From: Cronobacter sakazakii
GTDB taxonomy: Bacteria; Pseudomonadota; Gammaproteobacteria; Enterobacterales; Enterobacteriaceae
DNA length: 64,000 nt
Assembly: GCF_000982825.1 (NCBI RefSeq)
Contig: NZ_CP011047.1
Span: 496,001-560,000, forward strand
Direction: 5' to 3'
The translations under genes were made by a program, and so were the position numbers. The notes below the pieces were generated by a model. It was not told the DNA's origin. It did not search any database and was given only the letters and a program-made list of their open reading frames with translations. This document shows positions 20,463 through 31,900 of this stretch, piece by piece. How positions within the stretch are numbered: position 1 is the first letter of the stretch; every line of letters begins with the position of its first letter.

Positions 20463-21449
20463 ATGGGACAACTGATCGACGGCGTCTGGCACGACACCTG
20501 GTATGACACCAAATCCACCGGCGGCCGCTTTAAGCGCTCCTCGGCGGCGTACCGCAACTGGGTCACTCCGGACGGCGAACCCGGCCCGACAGGCGAAGGC
20601 GGCTTTGCAGCGCAGAAAGATCGCTACCATCTTTATGTCTCACTCGCCTGCCCGTGGGCGCACCGCACGTTAATTCTGCGTGCGCTGAAAGGGCTGGAGT
20701 CGTTTATCTCCGTCTCGGTCGTGCACCCGCTGATGCTGGAAAACGGCTGGACCTTCGGCGACGATTTCCCGGCGGCGACCGGCGACACGCTGTATCAGCA
20801 CGATTTTCTCTATCAGCTTTATCTTCAGGCCGATCCGCACTACTCCGGGCGCGTCACCGTGCCGGTACTGTGGGATAAAGAGCGCCAGACCATCGTCAGC
20901 AACGAATCCGCCGATATCATTCGTATGTTCAATAGCGCCTTTGACGCACTCGGCGCACGTGCGGGCGATTACTATCCGCAGGCGCTGCGCGCAGAAATCG
21001 ACGAGCTGAACGGCTGGATTTACGACACAGTAAACAACGGCGTCTATAAAGCGGGCTTCGCCACCAGCCAGCAGGCGTATGACGAAGCGGTGGAACAGGT
21101 GTTCGCCTCGCTGTCCCGGCTTGAGCAGATCCTCGGTCAGCAGCGTTATCTCGCAGGCGACCAGCTCACCGAAGCCGATATTCGCCTGTGGACGACGCTC
21201 GTGCGCTTTGACCCGGTCTACGTGACGCATTTCAAATGCGACAAGCATCGCATCAGCGATTATCTGAACCTGCATGGCTTCCTGCGCGAGATTTACCAGA
21301 TGCCGGGCATCGCGGAAACCGTGGATTTCGGGCATATCCGCCACCACTATTTTTGCAGCCACAAAACCATTAACCCGACCGGTATTATCTCCATCGGCCC
21401 CTGGCAGGATCTTAATGAGCCGCACGGGCGCGATGAGCGCTTCCGCTAA
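20463..21449 (+). CDS. yqjG: YqjG, glutathionyl-hydroquinone reductase
   Basis: A 328-residue xi-class glutathione transferase. The catalytic Cys63 is in CPWAHR; the N-terminal thioredoxin-like part is followed by an all-helical C-terminal domain with LAGDQLTEADIRLWTTLVRFDPVY near residues 228-251. It reduces glutathionyl-hydroquinones to hydroquinone with release of glutathione disulfide. It follows yqjF by 75 bases, with AGGAGAGCACC before the ATG; the two may share a transcript. Confidence 0.94.
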   Translation: MGQLIDGVWHDTWYDTKSTGGRFKRSSAAYRNWVTPDGEPGPTGEGGFAAQKDRYHLYVSLACPWAHRTLILRALKGLESFISVSVVHPLMLENGWTFGDDFPAATGDTLYQHDFLYQLYLQADPHYSGRVTVPVLWDKERQTIVSNESADIIRMFNSAFDALGARAGDYYPQALRAEIDELNGWIYDTVNNGVYKAGFATSQQAYDEAVEQVFASLSRLEQILGQQRYLAGDQLTEADIRLWTTLVRFDPVYVTHFKCDKHRISDYLNLHGFLREIYQMPGIAETVDFGHIRHHYFCSHKTINPTGIISIGPWQDLNEPHGRDERFR

Positions 21450-21604
21450 TCCGCTTCGCCCTAAGCCTCTTCTGAAAAATGCGCCGTTCCGACGGCGCTC
21501 ACATTTTGCATTTTCCCTCAGGCCGTTTCCCTTTCCGACAGCTAGCATTTAGTTAAGCGATCGCTTTAAAAACAAGTGATTGATGGCAAGGGAGGCGAGA
21601 ACAG

Positions 21605-21970
21605 ATGTACTGGTACATAAAAGCGTTTAGAAATTACTTCGGGTTTACCGGCCGGGCGCGTCGTAAAGAGTACTGGATGTTCACCCTGGTAAATCTCATT
21701 CTGGCGGGCGTCATGGTGGCGCTCGATACCATACTTGGGCTGCGCGTTATCGGCGAACAAGGGCTGCTCACGCTGATTTATGGGCTGGCCGTGTTACTGC
21801 CCGCGCTGGCGGTACAGTTCCGCCGCCTGCATGATACAGACCGCACCGCGCGGTGGCTGTTTGTCCTGTTGATCCCGGTTATCGGCTGGCTGATGATCAT
21901 TGCCTTCAACACCCAGGAAGGCACCCACGGCGAAAACCGCTTCGGCCCTGACCCGAAACATCATCACTGA
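21605..21970 (+). CDS. yhaH: YhaH, DUF805 membrane protein
   Basis: A 121-residue inner membrane protein with three or four hydrophobic segments and the DUF805 signature NYFGFTGRARRKEYWMF at residues 11-27, plus QFRRLHDTDRTARW mid-protein. Length equals E. coli YhaH. Function unknown. It is the last core gene before the sucrose operon, which replaces the E. coli yhaH-yhaJ junction. Confidence 0.88.
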   Translation: MYWYIKAFRNYFGFTGRARRKEYWMFTLVNLILAGVMVALDTILGLRVIGEQGLLTLIYGLAVLLPALAVQFRRLHDTDRTARWLFVLLIPVIGWLMIIAFNTQEGTHGENRFGPDPKHHH

Positions 21971-22052
21971 TCCTCTGGCCGCGTTCCGGCGCGGCACGTT
22001 TCTGCTCTTCTTCCCCATCGCCGCACCCTAAGCGCATAAAGAGTGTTGATTA

Positions 22053-22068
22053 GCTAAACCGGTTTAAC
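22053..22068 (+). promoter_or_regulatory. ScrR-type operator upstream of scrK
   Basis: GCTAAACCGGTTTAAC contains the palindrome TAAACCGGTTTA expected for a LacI/GalR-family repressor. It lies 37 bases before the scrK start and is one of three near-identical copies in the operon. Confidence 0.8.
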
Positions 22069-22104
22069 TATTGTTTAGCGCAGGATGAATCGAAGGAGAT
22101 ACGC

Positions 22105-23028
22105 ATGTCAGCAAAAGTATGGGCGCTTGGAGATGCCGTGGTGGATCTGCTGCCCGACGGTCACGGCCGGTTACTGCAATGCCCTGGCGGTGCCCCTGCC
22201 AACGTCGCGGTCGGCGTGGCGCGGCTTGGCGGCGCGAGCGGGTTTATCGGCCGCGTCGGGCACGACCCGTTCGGGGCATTTATGACGCAGACGTTGAAAG
22301 AGGAACATGTCGATACCGGCGCCATGCATCAGGACCGAGCGCACCGCACCTCGACGGTAGTGGTGGCGCTGGATGACCGTGGCGAACGCTCGTTTACCTT
22401 TATGGTGCGCCCGTCCGCCGATCTGTTTCTTACCGCCGACGACTTACCACCGTTCGGCGCAGGCGAGTGGCTGCACGTCTGCTCGATTGCACTCTGCGCC
22501 CAGCCGTCGCGCGATACCGCCTTTGAGGCGATGGCGCGCATTAAGCGTGCGGGCGGGTTTGTCAGTTTCGACCCGAATATCCGTGAAGATCTGTGGCCGG
22601 ATACCGCGCAGCTGCGTGAATGCATTGAGCGCGCGCTGGCACTGGCGGATGTGGTGAAACTCTCACTGGAAGAGCTGGCGTTTATTGCCGGAGCAGATGA
22701 CGAAGAAAGCGCCCTGGCGCTGGCACGCCGCCACGCGATCCCGCTGCTGCTGATCACCCGCGGCGCAGAAGGCGTCGATGCCTGCTTCAACGGTGAACTG
22801 CACCACTACCCGGCGGTGCCGGTCGAGTGCGTCGATACCACCGGCGCGGGCGACGCTTTCGTTGCCGGGATGCTCTGGAGCCTTGCCGCGCAAGGCCTGC
22901 CACAGACCGTCGCTCAGCTTGCGCCCGTGATTGCCGCAGCCCAGGCCTGCGGCGCGCTCGCGACCACTGCCAAAGGCGCGATGACCGCCCTGCCCCGCCT
23001 TAACGATCTACAACCATACCTCGCCTGA
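22105..23028 (+). CDS. scrK: ScrK, ATP-dependent fructokinase
   Basis: A 307-residue PfkB-family sugar kinase that phosphorylates the fructose freed by ScrB to fructose 6-phosphate. PfkB signatures: GGAPANVAVGVARLGG at about residues 31-46 and the ATP/catalytic DTTGAGDAFVAGML at about residues 246-259, with the catalytic Asp in GAGD. AAGGAGATACGC precedes the ATG. It is the first gene of scrKYABR, with its own operator upstream and two further operators before scrY. Confidence 0.94.
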   Translation: MSAKVWALGDAVVDLLPDGHGRLLQCPGGAPANVAVGVARLGGASGFIGRVGHDPFGAFMTQTLKEEHVDTGAMHQDRAHRTSTVVVALDDRGERSFTFMVRPSADLFLTADDLPPFGAGEWLHVCSIALCAQPSRDTAFEAMARIKRAGGFVSFDPNIREDLWPDTAQLRECIERALALADVVKLSLEELAFIAGADDEESALALARRHAIPLLLITRGAEGVDACFNGELHHYPAVPVECVDTTGAGDAFVAGMLWSLAAQGLPQTVAQLAPVIAAAQACGALATTAKGAMTALPRLNDLQPYLA

Positions 23029-23056
23029 TCCTATGAGCCGCTGCCGCGGCTCGTTT

Positions 23057-23072
23057 TGCGAACCTCATCACA
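23057..23072 (+). promoter_or_regulatory. CRP site upstream of scrY
   Basis: TGCGA-ACCTCA-TCACA matches the TGTGA-N6-TCACA consensus at 9 of 10 positions. It lies just upstream of two ScrR-type operators, fitting glucose repression of sucrose uptake. Confidence 0.75.
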
Positions 23073-23076
23073 ATCA

Positions 23077-23090
23077 CTAAACCGGTTTAG
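23077..23090 (+). promoter_or_regulatory. ScrR-type operator 1 upstream of scrY
   Basis: CTAAACCGGTTTAG, a perfect 14-base palindrome, five bases after the CRP site. Confidence 0.85.
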
Positions 23091-23135
23091 CTAATTTCAT
23101 TGCCAGTAAAAATAAGCCGTGATTATGATTGCCGC

Positions 23136-23149
23136 CTAAACCGGTTTAG
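23136..23149 (+). promoter_or_regulatory. ScrR-type operator 2 upstream of scrY
   Basis: CTAAACCGGTTTAG again, 59 bases after the previous copy and 46 bases before the scrY start. The centre-to-centre distance is 59 bases, between five and six helical turns, so looping by a tetrameric or paired repressor is possible. Confidence 0.85.
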
Positions 23150-24712
<1,563 letters not shown>

Positions 24713-24719
24713 TAAAAAC

Positions 24720-24740
24720 GGCCCCTGCTGCGCGGGGGCC
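24720..24740 (+). other. GC-rich hairpin between scrY and scrA
   Basis: GGCCCC (24720-24725) pairs with GGGGCC (24735-24740), extended by one or two pairs inward. There is no T run, so it is more likely to block 3'-exonucleases or attenuate than to terminate fully; it could set porin excess over ScrA. Confidence 0.55.
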
Positions 24741-24784
24741 TGCGTATTGCCGACAACATAAAAAACCACAAGACTGAGGTTGTT

Positions 24785-26155
24785 ATGGATTTTGAACAGA
24801 TTGCCCGCTCGCTTCTGCCGCTGCTCGGCGGCAAAGAGAATATCGCCAGCGCCGCCCACTGCGCCACGCGCCTGCGGCTGGTGCTGGTAGATGACGCCAA
24901 AGCCGATACCGCCGCCATCGGCAATGTCGAGGGCGTGAAAGGCTGTTTTCGCAACGCAGGCCAGCTGCAAATTATCTTCGGCACGGGTGTGGTCAATAAA
25001 GTCTATGCCGCGTTTATCGCCGCCGCCGGTATCAGCGAATCGAGCAAATCGGAAGCCGCAAGCGTGGCGGCCCGCAAGCTGAACCCGTTCCAGCGCATCG
25101 CCCGCCTGCTCTCCAACATTTTTGTGCCGATCATTCCGGCGATTGTGGCGTCCGGCCTGCTGATGGGCCTGCTCGGCATGGTGAAAACCTACGGCTGGGT
25201 CAGCCCGGATAACGCGCTCTATATCATGCTGGATATGTGCAGCTCGGCGGCGTTTATCATTCTCCCTATCCTGATTGGTTTTACCGCCGCGCGGGAATTC
25301 GGCGGCAACCCGTATCTGGGCGCGACGCTTGGCGGCATTCTGACCCACCCGGCGCTCACCAACGCCTGGGGCGTGGCGGCGGGCTTTCACACCATGAACT
25401 TCTTCGGGATTGAAGTCGCGATGATTGGCTACCAGGGCACCGTTTTCCCGGTTCTGCTGGCGGTGTGGTTTATGAGTATTCTGGAAAAACAGCTGCGCCG
25501 GATTATCCCGGACGCGCTGGATCTCATCCTGACCCCCTTCTTTACCGTGATTATTTCCGGTTTCGTGGCGCTGCTGGTGATTGGCCCGGCGGGCCGCGCG
25601 CTGGGCGACGGCATCTCGCTGGTGTTAAGCACGCTGATTACTCACGCGGGCTGGCTCGCGGGGCTGCTGTTTGGCGGGCTTTACTCGGTGATTGTAATTA
25701 CCGGCGTGCATCACAGCTTCCATGCGATTGAGGCCGGGCTGCTTGGCAACCCGTCTATTGGCGTTAATTTCCTGCTGCCCATCTGGGCGATGGCGAACGT
25801 GGCGCAGGGCGGCGCGTGTCTGGCGGTGTGGTTTAAAACCAAAGATGCCAAAGTCAAAGCCATTACGCTGCCGTCGGGTTTTTCGGCGCTGCTCGGCATT
25901 ACCGAGGCGGCCATTTTCGGGGTCAACCTGCGCTTCGTGAAGCCGTTTATCTCCGGGCTTATCGGCGGCGCGGCGGGCGGCGCATGGGTTGTCTCCACCC
26001 ATGTCGGTATGACGGCGGTCGGCCTGACCGGGATTCCCGGTATGGCGATTGTTCAGGCCAGCTCGCTGCTTAACTATGTCATCGGCATGGCGATCGCCTT
26101 CTGTATCGCCTTTGCGGTCTCTTACCTGTGGAAATACAAAACGGACGCTGAATAA
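24785..26155 (+). CDS. scrA: ScrA, sucrose PTS enzyme IIBC
   Basis: 456 residues. N-terminal EIIB domain with phosphorylation site Cys26 in AAHCATRLRL, then an EIIC domain of about ten membrane segments from residue 110 with the GVHHSFHAIEAGLL and ITEAAIFGVNLRF segments. It imports and phosphorylates sucrose to sucrose 6-phosphate. It lacks an EIIA domain, so it must take phosphate from the glucose EIIA (Crr), as known for this family. Its stop overlaps the scrB start by one base. Confidence 0.95.
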   Translation: MDFEQIARSLLPLLGGKENIASAAHCATRLRLVLVDDAKADTAAIGNVEGVKGCFRNAGQLQIIFGTGVVNKVYAAFIAAAGISESSKSEAASVAARKLNPFQRIARLLSNIFVPIIPAIVASGLLMGLLGMVKTYGWVSPDNALYIMLDMCSSAAFIILPILIGFTAAREFGGNPYLGATLGGILTHPALTNAWGVAAGFHTMNFFGIEVAMIGYQGTVFPVLLAVWFMSILEKQLRRIIPDALDLILTPFFTVIISGFVALLVIGPAGRALGDGISLVLSTLITHAGWLAGLLFGGLYSVIVITGVHHSFHAIEAGLLGNPSIGVNFLLPIWAMANVAQGGACLAVWFKTKDAKVKAITLPSGFSALLGITEAAIFGVNLRFVKPFISGLIGGAAGGAWVVSTHVGMTAVGLTGIPGMAIVQASSLLNYVIGMAIAFCIAFAVSYLWKYKTDAE

Positions 26156-27564
26156 TGACCACCCGCACGCTGCTGCCTGCCATTTTACAGGCTGTGATGA
26201 AAGGCCAGCCGGTCGCGCTTGGCGATCGCCACTATCCGCGCTGGCATCTGGCGCCGGTGACGGGCCTGATGAACGACCCGAACGGTTTTATCCATTTTCA
26301 GGGGCGCTACCACCTGTTTTATCAGTGGAACCCGCTGGGCTGTGCGCATCAGCATAAATGCTGGGGGCACTGGAGCTCGGCGGATCTGACGCACTGGCAA
26401 CACGAGCCGCTGGCGCTGATGCCGGATGAAGAGTATGACCGCGGCGGCTGTTATTCCGGCAGCGCGGTGGATGACAACGGGCGACTGACGCTCTGTTACA
26501 CCGGCAACGTGAAGTTTGACGACGGCACCCGCACCGCCTGGCAGTGTCTGGCGGTGCAGAACGCGGATGGCGGTTTCGACAAGCTCGGCCCGGTGATGCC
26601 GCTGCCCGGCGGCTATACCGGCCATGTGCGCGACCCGAAAGTCTGGCGTCACGGCGAGCACTGGTACATGGTGCTGGGCGCGCAGGATCTGGAATTGCAG
26701 GGCAAAGTGCTGCTGCTGCGCTCCGACAATCTGTGGAACTGGGAAAACCTGGGCGAGATCGCCGGCAGCACGCTCGGCGGGCTTGGCGAGTCGGGTTACA
26801 TGTGGGAGTGCCCGGACCTTTTCATGCTGGACGGCAAAGCGATTCTGATCGCCTGCCCGCAGGGCGTAACGCGCGAAGAAAAGCGCTATCTCAACACCTA
26901 TCCGAGCGTGTACCTGTGCGGCGATCTCGATTACGACACGCCGGAATTTCGTCACGGCCCGCTGATGGAGCTGGACGCCGGTTTTGAGTTTTATGCGCCG
27001 CAAACCACGCTGACCGACGATGGCCGCCGGTTACTTATCGGCTGGATGGGCGTGCCGGACGGCGAAGAGATGTTGCAGCCAACGGTGGCGCAGGGCTGGA
27101 TCCACCAGATGACCTGCCCGCGCGAACTGACGCTTCGCGATGGCTTGCTCTGCCAGCAGCCGGTACGCGAACTTGCCGCGCTGCGCGGCGAGGAACAGCG
27201 CCTGGAGGGCGTGGCCGCCACGCTCTCGCCGCTCGCGGCGGAAAGCCTGGAGCTGATGCTGGAGGCGCAGGGCGACGTCACGCTCGATTTCGCCGCCACC
27301 CTGCGCCTGGAATGGACGCGCGAGGGTCTGCGCCTTGCGCGCCGGAGCCTCGCCAGCGGCGAATGGCAGTATCGTTACTGGCAGGGCGACGCCCGCCGCC
27401 TGCACATTTTGTGCGACCGTTCCAGCGTTGAGATATTCATTAACGACGGCGAAGGCGTGATGAGCAGCCGCTATTTCCCGGCGGCCAACGCGACGCTTGG
27501 TTTTGAAGGCGACGCGCATCTCCGGCTGCGCTACTGGTCGTTACGCGCCTGCATGGTAGAATGA
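26155..27564 (+). CDS. scrB: ScrB, sucrose-6-phosphate hydrolase (invertase)
   Basis: A 469-residue GH32 enzyme cleaving sucrose 6-phosphate to glucose 6-phosphate and fructose. The nucleophile Asp41 is in [15 protein letters not shown]; the RDP motif (VRDPKVW) near residue 160 and the acid/base Glu in WECPDLF near residue 220 are present, followed by a C-terminal beta-sandwich. Its ATG shares the A of the scrA TAA, so translation is coupled to scrA. Confidence 0.95.
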   Translation: MTTRTLLPAILQAVMKGQPVALGDRHYPRWHLAPVTGLMNDPNGFIHFQGRYHLFYQWNPLGCAHQHKCWGHWSSADLTHWQHEPLALMPDEEYDRGGCYSGSAVDDNGRLTLCYTGNVKFDDGTRTAWQCLAVQNADGGFDKLGPVMPLPGGYTGHVRDPKVWRHGEHWYMVLGAQDLELQGKVLLLRSDNLWNWENLGEIAGSTLGGLGESGYMWECPDLFMLDGKAILIACPQGVTREEKRYLNTYPSVYLCGDLDYDTPEFRHGPLMELDAGFEFYAPQTTLTDDGRRLLIGWMGVPDGEEMLQPTVAQGWIHQMTCPRELTLRDGLLCQQPVRELAALRGEEQRLEGVAATLSPLAAESLELMLEAQGDVTLDFAATLRLEWTREGLRLARRSLASGEWQYRYWQGDARRLHILCDRSSVEIFINDGEGVMSSRYFPAANATLGFEGDAHLRLRYWSLRACMVE

Positions 27565-27568
27565 GGGT

Positions 27569-28606
27569 TTGACCACTCACCGAACCGAAGCCGTGCGAAA
27601 AACCAAACGCGTTACCATCAGTGATATCGCCGCCCTGGCGGGGGTTTCCAAAGCCACCGCCAGCCTGGTGCTCAATGGACGAGGCAAAGAGCTGCGCGTG
27701 GCGCAGGAGACGCGCGAGCGCGTTCTGGCTATCGCCCAGCAGCATCATTATCAGCCGAGCATCCACGCCCGTCTGCTGCGCGACAATCGCAGCCATACAC
27801 TGGGCCTGGTGGTGCCGGAGATAACCAACTACGGTTTCGCGGTGTTTTCTTACGAGCTGGAAACCCTGTGCCGCGAGGCGGGGCTTCAGTTGCTTATCTC
27901 CTGTACCGATGAAAATCCGGGCCAGGAGACGGTGGTGGTCAATAACCTGGTGTCGCGCCAGGTCGACGGGCTTATCGTCGCCTCCAGCATGTTGAGCGAC
28001 AGCGACTATGTGAAGCTCAGCGAGCAGCTTCCGGTGGTGCTGTTCGACCGCCATATGAACGACACCCAACTGCCGCTGGTGATCACCGATTCCATTACCC
28101 CGACCGCCGATCTGGTGGAGCGCATCGCGCGCCAGCACCCGGACGAGTTCTATTTTCTTGGCGGCCAGCCGCGTCTTTCGCCGACCCGCGATCGTCTTGA
28201 AGGTTTCAAGCAAGGGCTGGCGCGGGCGGGCGTTGAGCTACGCCCGGAGTGGATCATTCACGGCAATTATCATCCGAGCAGCGGCTATGAGATGTTCGCC
28301 GCGCTCTGCGCCCGGCTGGGACGCCCGCCGAAAGCGCTGTTTACCGCCGCCTGCGGCCTGCTGGAAGGGGTGCTGCGCTACATGAGCCAGCATCGCCTGC
28401 TGGAAAGCGATATCCATCTGGCGAGCTTTGACGATCACTATCTCTATGATTCGCTGTCGGTGCGCATCGACACCGTGCAGCAGGATTGCCGCCAGCTGGC
28501 GCTGGACTGCTTTGAGATGATCACCCAACTGGTGGATGACAAAGAACCGACGCCGCTGCAGCGTTACCTTCCGGCTACGCTGCAATGGCGTCATCCGGCG
28601 GATTAA
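27569..28606 (+). CDS. scrR: ScrR, LacI/GalR-family repressor of the sucrose operon
   Basis: A LacI-family regulator: helix-turn-helix [20 protein letters not shown] (about residues 16-35), hinge, and a periplasmic-binding-like sensor domain. It should bind the three TAAACCGGTTTA operators and be released by fructose or fructose 1-phosphate, as known for ScrR. The start is uncertain: TTG at 27569 has GAGGG almost touching it, and GTG at 27593 is an alternative. It lies five bases past scrB in the same operon, and its stop overlaps the convergent yhaJ stop by four bases. Confidence 0.9.
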   Translation: MTTHRTEAVRKTKRVTISDIAALAGVSKATASLVLNGRGKELRVAQETRERVLAIAQQHHYQPSIHARLLRDNRSHTLGLVVPEITNYGFAVFSYELETLCREAGLQLLISCTDENPGQETVVVNNLVSRQVDGLIVASSMLSDSDYVKLSEQLPVVLFDRHMNDTQLPLVITDSITPTADLVERIARQHPDEFYFLGGQPRLSPTRDRLEGFKQGLARAGVELRPEWIIHGNYHPSSGYEMFAALCARLGRPPKALFTAACGLLEGVLRYMSQHRLLESDIHLASFDDHYLYDSLSVRIDTVQQDCRQLALDCFEMITQLVDDKEPTPLQRYLPATLQWRHPAD

Positions 28607-29502
28607 CGCTTCACGTTAAAGAGTTTGGGGATTTCGCGCAGGCACCAGGCTTTCGCCTCGCCCATGCTGTCGCGACGCCAGGCCATGATAATTTCCACTT
28701 CGCTGGTGGACTCCGGGCTGACGACGCGCAGCCGCCCTTCGGCGATATCTTTTTCCACCAGCGGATACGGCATCGTCGCGACACCCAGCCCGGCAAGCAG
28801 CGCCTGGCGTTTATCTTCGATGGATGTCACCGTAAGCCTCGGCTGTTTATCAAGCAACTGTACCGTCAGCACCGGGCGTTCGCGCGCGGTGTCCGCCACC
28901 GCCACGCCCCGATACTTCACGCGCGTCACCTCTGACAGCGGCTCCGGCTCGTCGTGAATCGGGTGATCCGGCGCGGCCACATAGACATTCATCAGCGTAT
29001 ACAGCTTGCGGGAGTTGATCTCCGACGACGAGCGAAAGTGCATATCCGGCGCGATGACAATATCGGCGCGCCCCTGCTCCAGCCGCTCCCAGGCACCCGC
29101 CAGCACTTCGGTAATGAACGAGAGCTGCGTGTTGGCTTTGGCGGCAAGTTTATCCACCAGCGGGAACAGGCACGGCGTAGGCACCAGCGCCTCAGCGACG
29201 ATAGTCAGGTGCGTCTCCCAGCCGCGCGCCAGCGCTTCGGCGTCCGTGGTGAGCTTATCCGCCGCTTCCAGCAACACGCGTCCGCGCTCCAGCAGCATGC
29301 GCCCGACATTGGTGAATTTAGTGCGGTGCCCGGAGCGGTCAAACAGCACCACATCCAGCTCCTCTTCCAGCTTCTGCATGGTGTAGCTCAGCGCAGACGG
29401 CACGCGGCCCAGTTCGTCAGCCGCAGCGGCGAAACTGCCGCGTCGGTCGATAGCGTCCATCACGCGCAGCGCCTCAAGCGTCAATGCTCTTTCTTTAGCC
29501 AT
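28603..29502 (-). CDS. yhaJ: YhaJ, LysR-type transcription regulator
   Basis: A 299-residue LysR family protein: N-terminal helix-turn-helix (about residues 1-65, [27 protein letters not shown]) and a substrate-binding domain. It is nearly the same as E. coli YhaJ, which activates yhaK and in pathogenic strains affects type III secretion genes and senses aromatic nitro compounds. Divergent from yhaK across 102 bases, the usual LysR arrangement. No terminator separates it from convergent scrR. Confidence 0.93.
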   Translation of the reverse strand: MAKERALTLEALRVMDAIDRRGSFAAAADELGRVPSALSYTMQKLEEELDVVLFDRSGHRTKFTNVGRMLLERGRVLLEAADKLTTDAEALARGWETHLTIVAEALVPTPCLFPLVDKLAAKANTQLSFITEVLAGAWERLEQGRADIVIAPDMHFRSSSEINSRKLYTLMNVYVAAPDHPIHDEPEPLSEVTRVKYRGVAVADTARERPVLTVQLLDKQPRLTVTSIEDKRQALLAGLGVATMPYPLVEKDIAEGRLRVVSPESTSEVEIIMAWRRDSMGEAKAWCLREIPKLFNVKR

Positions 29503-29604
29503 CAGGTTCTCGTTCAGGAAATTTGAATATACCCAGCAGATTAACTGGCTAACAATGCAGCGTCCACACCCTTAACATAAAAGCCTGTCAAGAGAGGTAA
29601 AATT

Positions 29605-30306
29605 ATGATTATTACGAGAACAGCCAAACAGTGTGGGCAAGCTGACTATGGATGGCTGCAGGCTCGCTATACCTTTTCCTTTGGCCACTACTTCGATCCG
29701 AAACTGCTGGGCTACGCCTCACTGCGCGTACTGAACCAGGAAGTGCTGGCGCCCGGCGCCGCGTTCCAGCCGCGTACCTACCCGAAAGTCGATATCCTGA
29801 ACCTGATTCTCGACGGCGAAGCGGAATACCGCGACAGCGACGGCAATCACCTGCGCGCGAAAACGGGCGACGCGCTGCTGCTCGCGACCCAGCCGGGCGT
29901 GAGCTATAGCGAGCATAACCTGAGCAAAGACCATTCGCTGACGCGGATGCAGCTCTGGCTCGACGCCTGCCCGGAGCGGGAAAACCCGACGGTGCAGAAA
30001 ATCGCGGTCGGCCCGCAGGCACGCCAGCTTCTCGCCTCGCCGGATGGCGCGGATGGCAGCCTGCAACTGCGCCAGCAGGTGTGGTTGTGGCACATCGCGC
30101 TGAATGAAGGGGAATCGGTCAGTATGCCCCTGAACGGGCCACGCGCCTATTTACAGTCGATCCACGGTACGGTCCACGTGAAAACCGAAACGGAAGACAA
30201 AGAGGCATTAACCTGCGGAGACGGCGCGTTTATTCGTGACGAGGCTAACATAACCCTTATTGCGGATTCGCCGCTGCGCGCTTTACTGGTAGATTTGCCG
30301 GTGTAA
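29605..30306 (+). CDS. yhaK: YhaK, pirin-like redox-sensitive bicupin
   Basis: A 233-residue cytosolic protein with pirin-type cupin folds; N-terminal segment FSFGHYFDPKLLGYASLRVLNQE and PRTYPKVDILNLILDGEAEYRDS are typical. E. coli YhaK carries reactive cysteines and is induced through YhaJ. Length equals E. coli. AGAGGTAAAATT precedes the ATG. Confidence 0.92.
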   Translation: MIITRTAKQCGQADYGWLQARYTFSFGHYFDPKLLGYASLRVLNQEVLAPGAAFQPRTYPKVDILNLILDGEAEYRDSDGNHLRAKTGDALLLATQPGVSYSEHNLSKDHSLTRMQLWLDACPERENPTVQKIAVGPQARQLLASPDGADGSLQLRQQVWLWHIALNEGESVSMPLNGPRAYLQSIHGTVHVKTETEDKEALTCGDGAFIRDEANITLIADSPLRALLVDLPV

Positions 30307-30341
30307 CAGAAGATGCAGAACGCTGCATCAGGAGTCATAAA

Positions 30342-30518
30342 ATGAGTACTATCACACAGCAAAATAAAGTCACGAAGTTGACTGCTTCACCCGCCCTGCA
30401 GGAAGCGCATACACGCGCCGGAGCGCAACAAGATTTTACCTACGATTGCATGCTCAGCGAGCTGGAAGCCATTATCGCTGAAGCCGAAGTGCGCCTGGCC
30501 GAGGAAGACGCCGCCTGA
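30342..30518 (+). CDS. yhaL: YhaL, small conserved protein
   Basis: 58 residues. The C-terminal half (YDCMLSELEAIIAEAEVRLA) matches E. coli YhaL, a 54-residue protein in the same place; the N-terminal half is Lys/Thr/Gln-rich and variable. CAGGAGTCATAAA precedes the ATG. It lies 35 bases after yhaK, so probably on the same transcript. Function unknown. Confidence 0.85.
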   Translation: MSTITQQNKVTKLTASPALQEAHTRAGAQQDFTYDCMLSELEAIIAEAEVRLAEEDAA

Positions 30519-30774
30519 CGTACGCTCACCGGGCGGGCCTGCTGGCTCGCCTGTCTCTGCATCTGTATTTCCCTGTCTGCATTTTCTTTATCTCATTCCC
30601 TGCCAGGCTAGCTGGTTGCTTTATGGTTTTCAGAAAACCTGCTGGAGTGAAGGGATTTATCCACGCGATTCCCGTACTGGTAATGAGCAGTCATATTTTC
30701 ACAAACTTCGCCGTTTGATTTTTAAACTGCCAGCACGGAATATCCATTGTAAAATGGATGGATAAGGATTTCTC

Positions 30775-31890
30775 ATGTTTCGACTTTACCGGTCTCATGA
30801 TTTAACACGGCAGTTAGACCCTGAAGATTTTCAATACATTCTCACGCCAGCAGGCTCGCTGAGAGAGGCGTGTATACATTACGACCTGTCTTATGAAGCG
30901 AACGGTCACAGCCTCTCTTTTGGTCTCCCCAAAGAAAAATACAGCGTATCCCTACATCAACGACCCTATGAGCGAAGACATCGCAGCTACGCAGATCCCA
31001 TCTATGATGAGGTCGAGCACGAGCTGCAAATTGGCTGGCTTGTTGGGGTGGATACCTCCAGGCTCTGGAGCAGCGACCGGAATCCGTTTTACATTGACGA
31101 TAAAGGCGATCTGATTTTTACCCCTACAGCCTCATCCTGGCATGCATGGTATAAGGACGAAATCATGAGTGCCTACCGGCACGTTATTGCCGCTCGGCAA
31201 GGCAGGAAGCCTGCCCCCACTCAACGGATGCATTACGATTATTACGGGTCAACAACTGCACCATCGGGGAAAACGCTGAACAGTAAAGCTGTTGGCCGCT
31301 TGCTGGCCGCTGGCGGTGTATATAACGGCAACATTGAAGGGTTTCATAAAACCGCGCAGCAGTTGGGTGGGAATGCTCCCGCGGGTTACGATCAAATCAT
31401 GAACAACAAAGGGTTAATCATTGCGGGAGCCTCCGTTGCAGCTGGATTGACAATGGGCAGGTTAAACCCTCTGAGCGAAATAGACGAAATATCGAGTCTC
31501 AGTAAAATACCCGCGTTTGAAAGCCCATATGAAAAGGGTTTTACATCTGAGAGCGGTACGTTAGTGAACGCTGAACATGCCGTTATCGATCCGAAAAAAC
31601 TCGCGACTTATGCTTTAGATTCAACGCATCCTACAGGGGGTCACAAGGCCCGGGTATTTGAGTCAGCGCTGGGATACAACCCAACTAATGCGGATGTTTT
31701 AGCAGCAAGAATTCAGGAAGGCGTATTATCGGCCCCGGCAAAAGTGTTACAGGCAAATAATTATGGTCAAACAATGGCTGTTGATATGCCTATTTTAGGC
31801 GTCAACGGTGAAACAGCGATCGTGCGTACAGGCTGGATGTATGAAACAGACGCGCTAGTTCCTCGCCTGACAACCATATTCGTTAAATGA
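30775..31890 (+). CDS. Putative toxin/effector with C-terminal DUF6883 domain
   Basis: 371 residues, no signal peptide, no clear transmembrane helix apart from a short Gly/Ala-rich stretch (about 215-235). Residues 262-371 match the DUF6883 pattern: LVNAEHAVIDPKKLATYAL, then GGHKARVFESALGY, and a terminal PRLTTIFV. This domain occurs at the C-terminus of polymorphic toxins and is often encoded next to DUF4926 proteins. The N-terminal 260 residues I do not recognise; they may be a trafficking or pre-toxin region. Base use is less GC-rich than the core. Ten bases separate it from the next gene, a probable immunity protein. No secretion or VgrG/Rhs gene is nearby. Confidence 0.65.
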   Translation: MFRLYRSHDLTRQLDPEDFQYILTPAGSLREACIHYDLSYEANGHSLSFGLPKEKYSVSLHQRPYERRHRSYADPIYDEVEHELQIGWLVGVDTSRLWSSDRNPFYIDDKGDLIFTPTASSWHAWYKDEIMSAYRHVIAARQGRKPAPTQRMHYDYYGSTTAPSGKTLNSKAVGRLLAAGGVYNGNIEGFHKTAQQLGGNAPAGYDQIMNNKGLIIAGASVAAGLTMGRLNPLSEIDEISSLSKIPAFESPYEKGFTSESGTLVNAEHAVIDPKKLATYALDSTHPTGGHKARVFESALGYNPTNADVLAARIQEGVLSAPAKVLQANNYGQTMAVDMPILGVNGETAIVRTGWMYETDALVPRLTTIFVK

Positions 31891-31900
31891 GAAAATAAAA

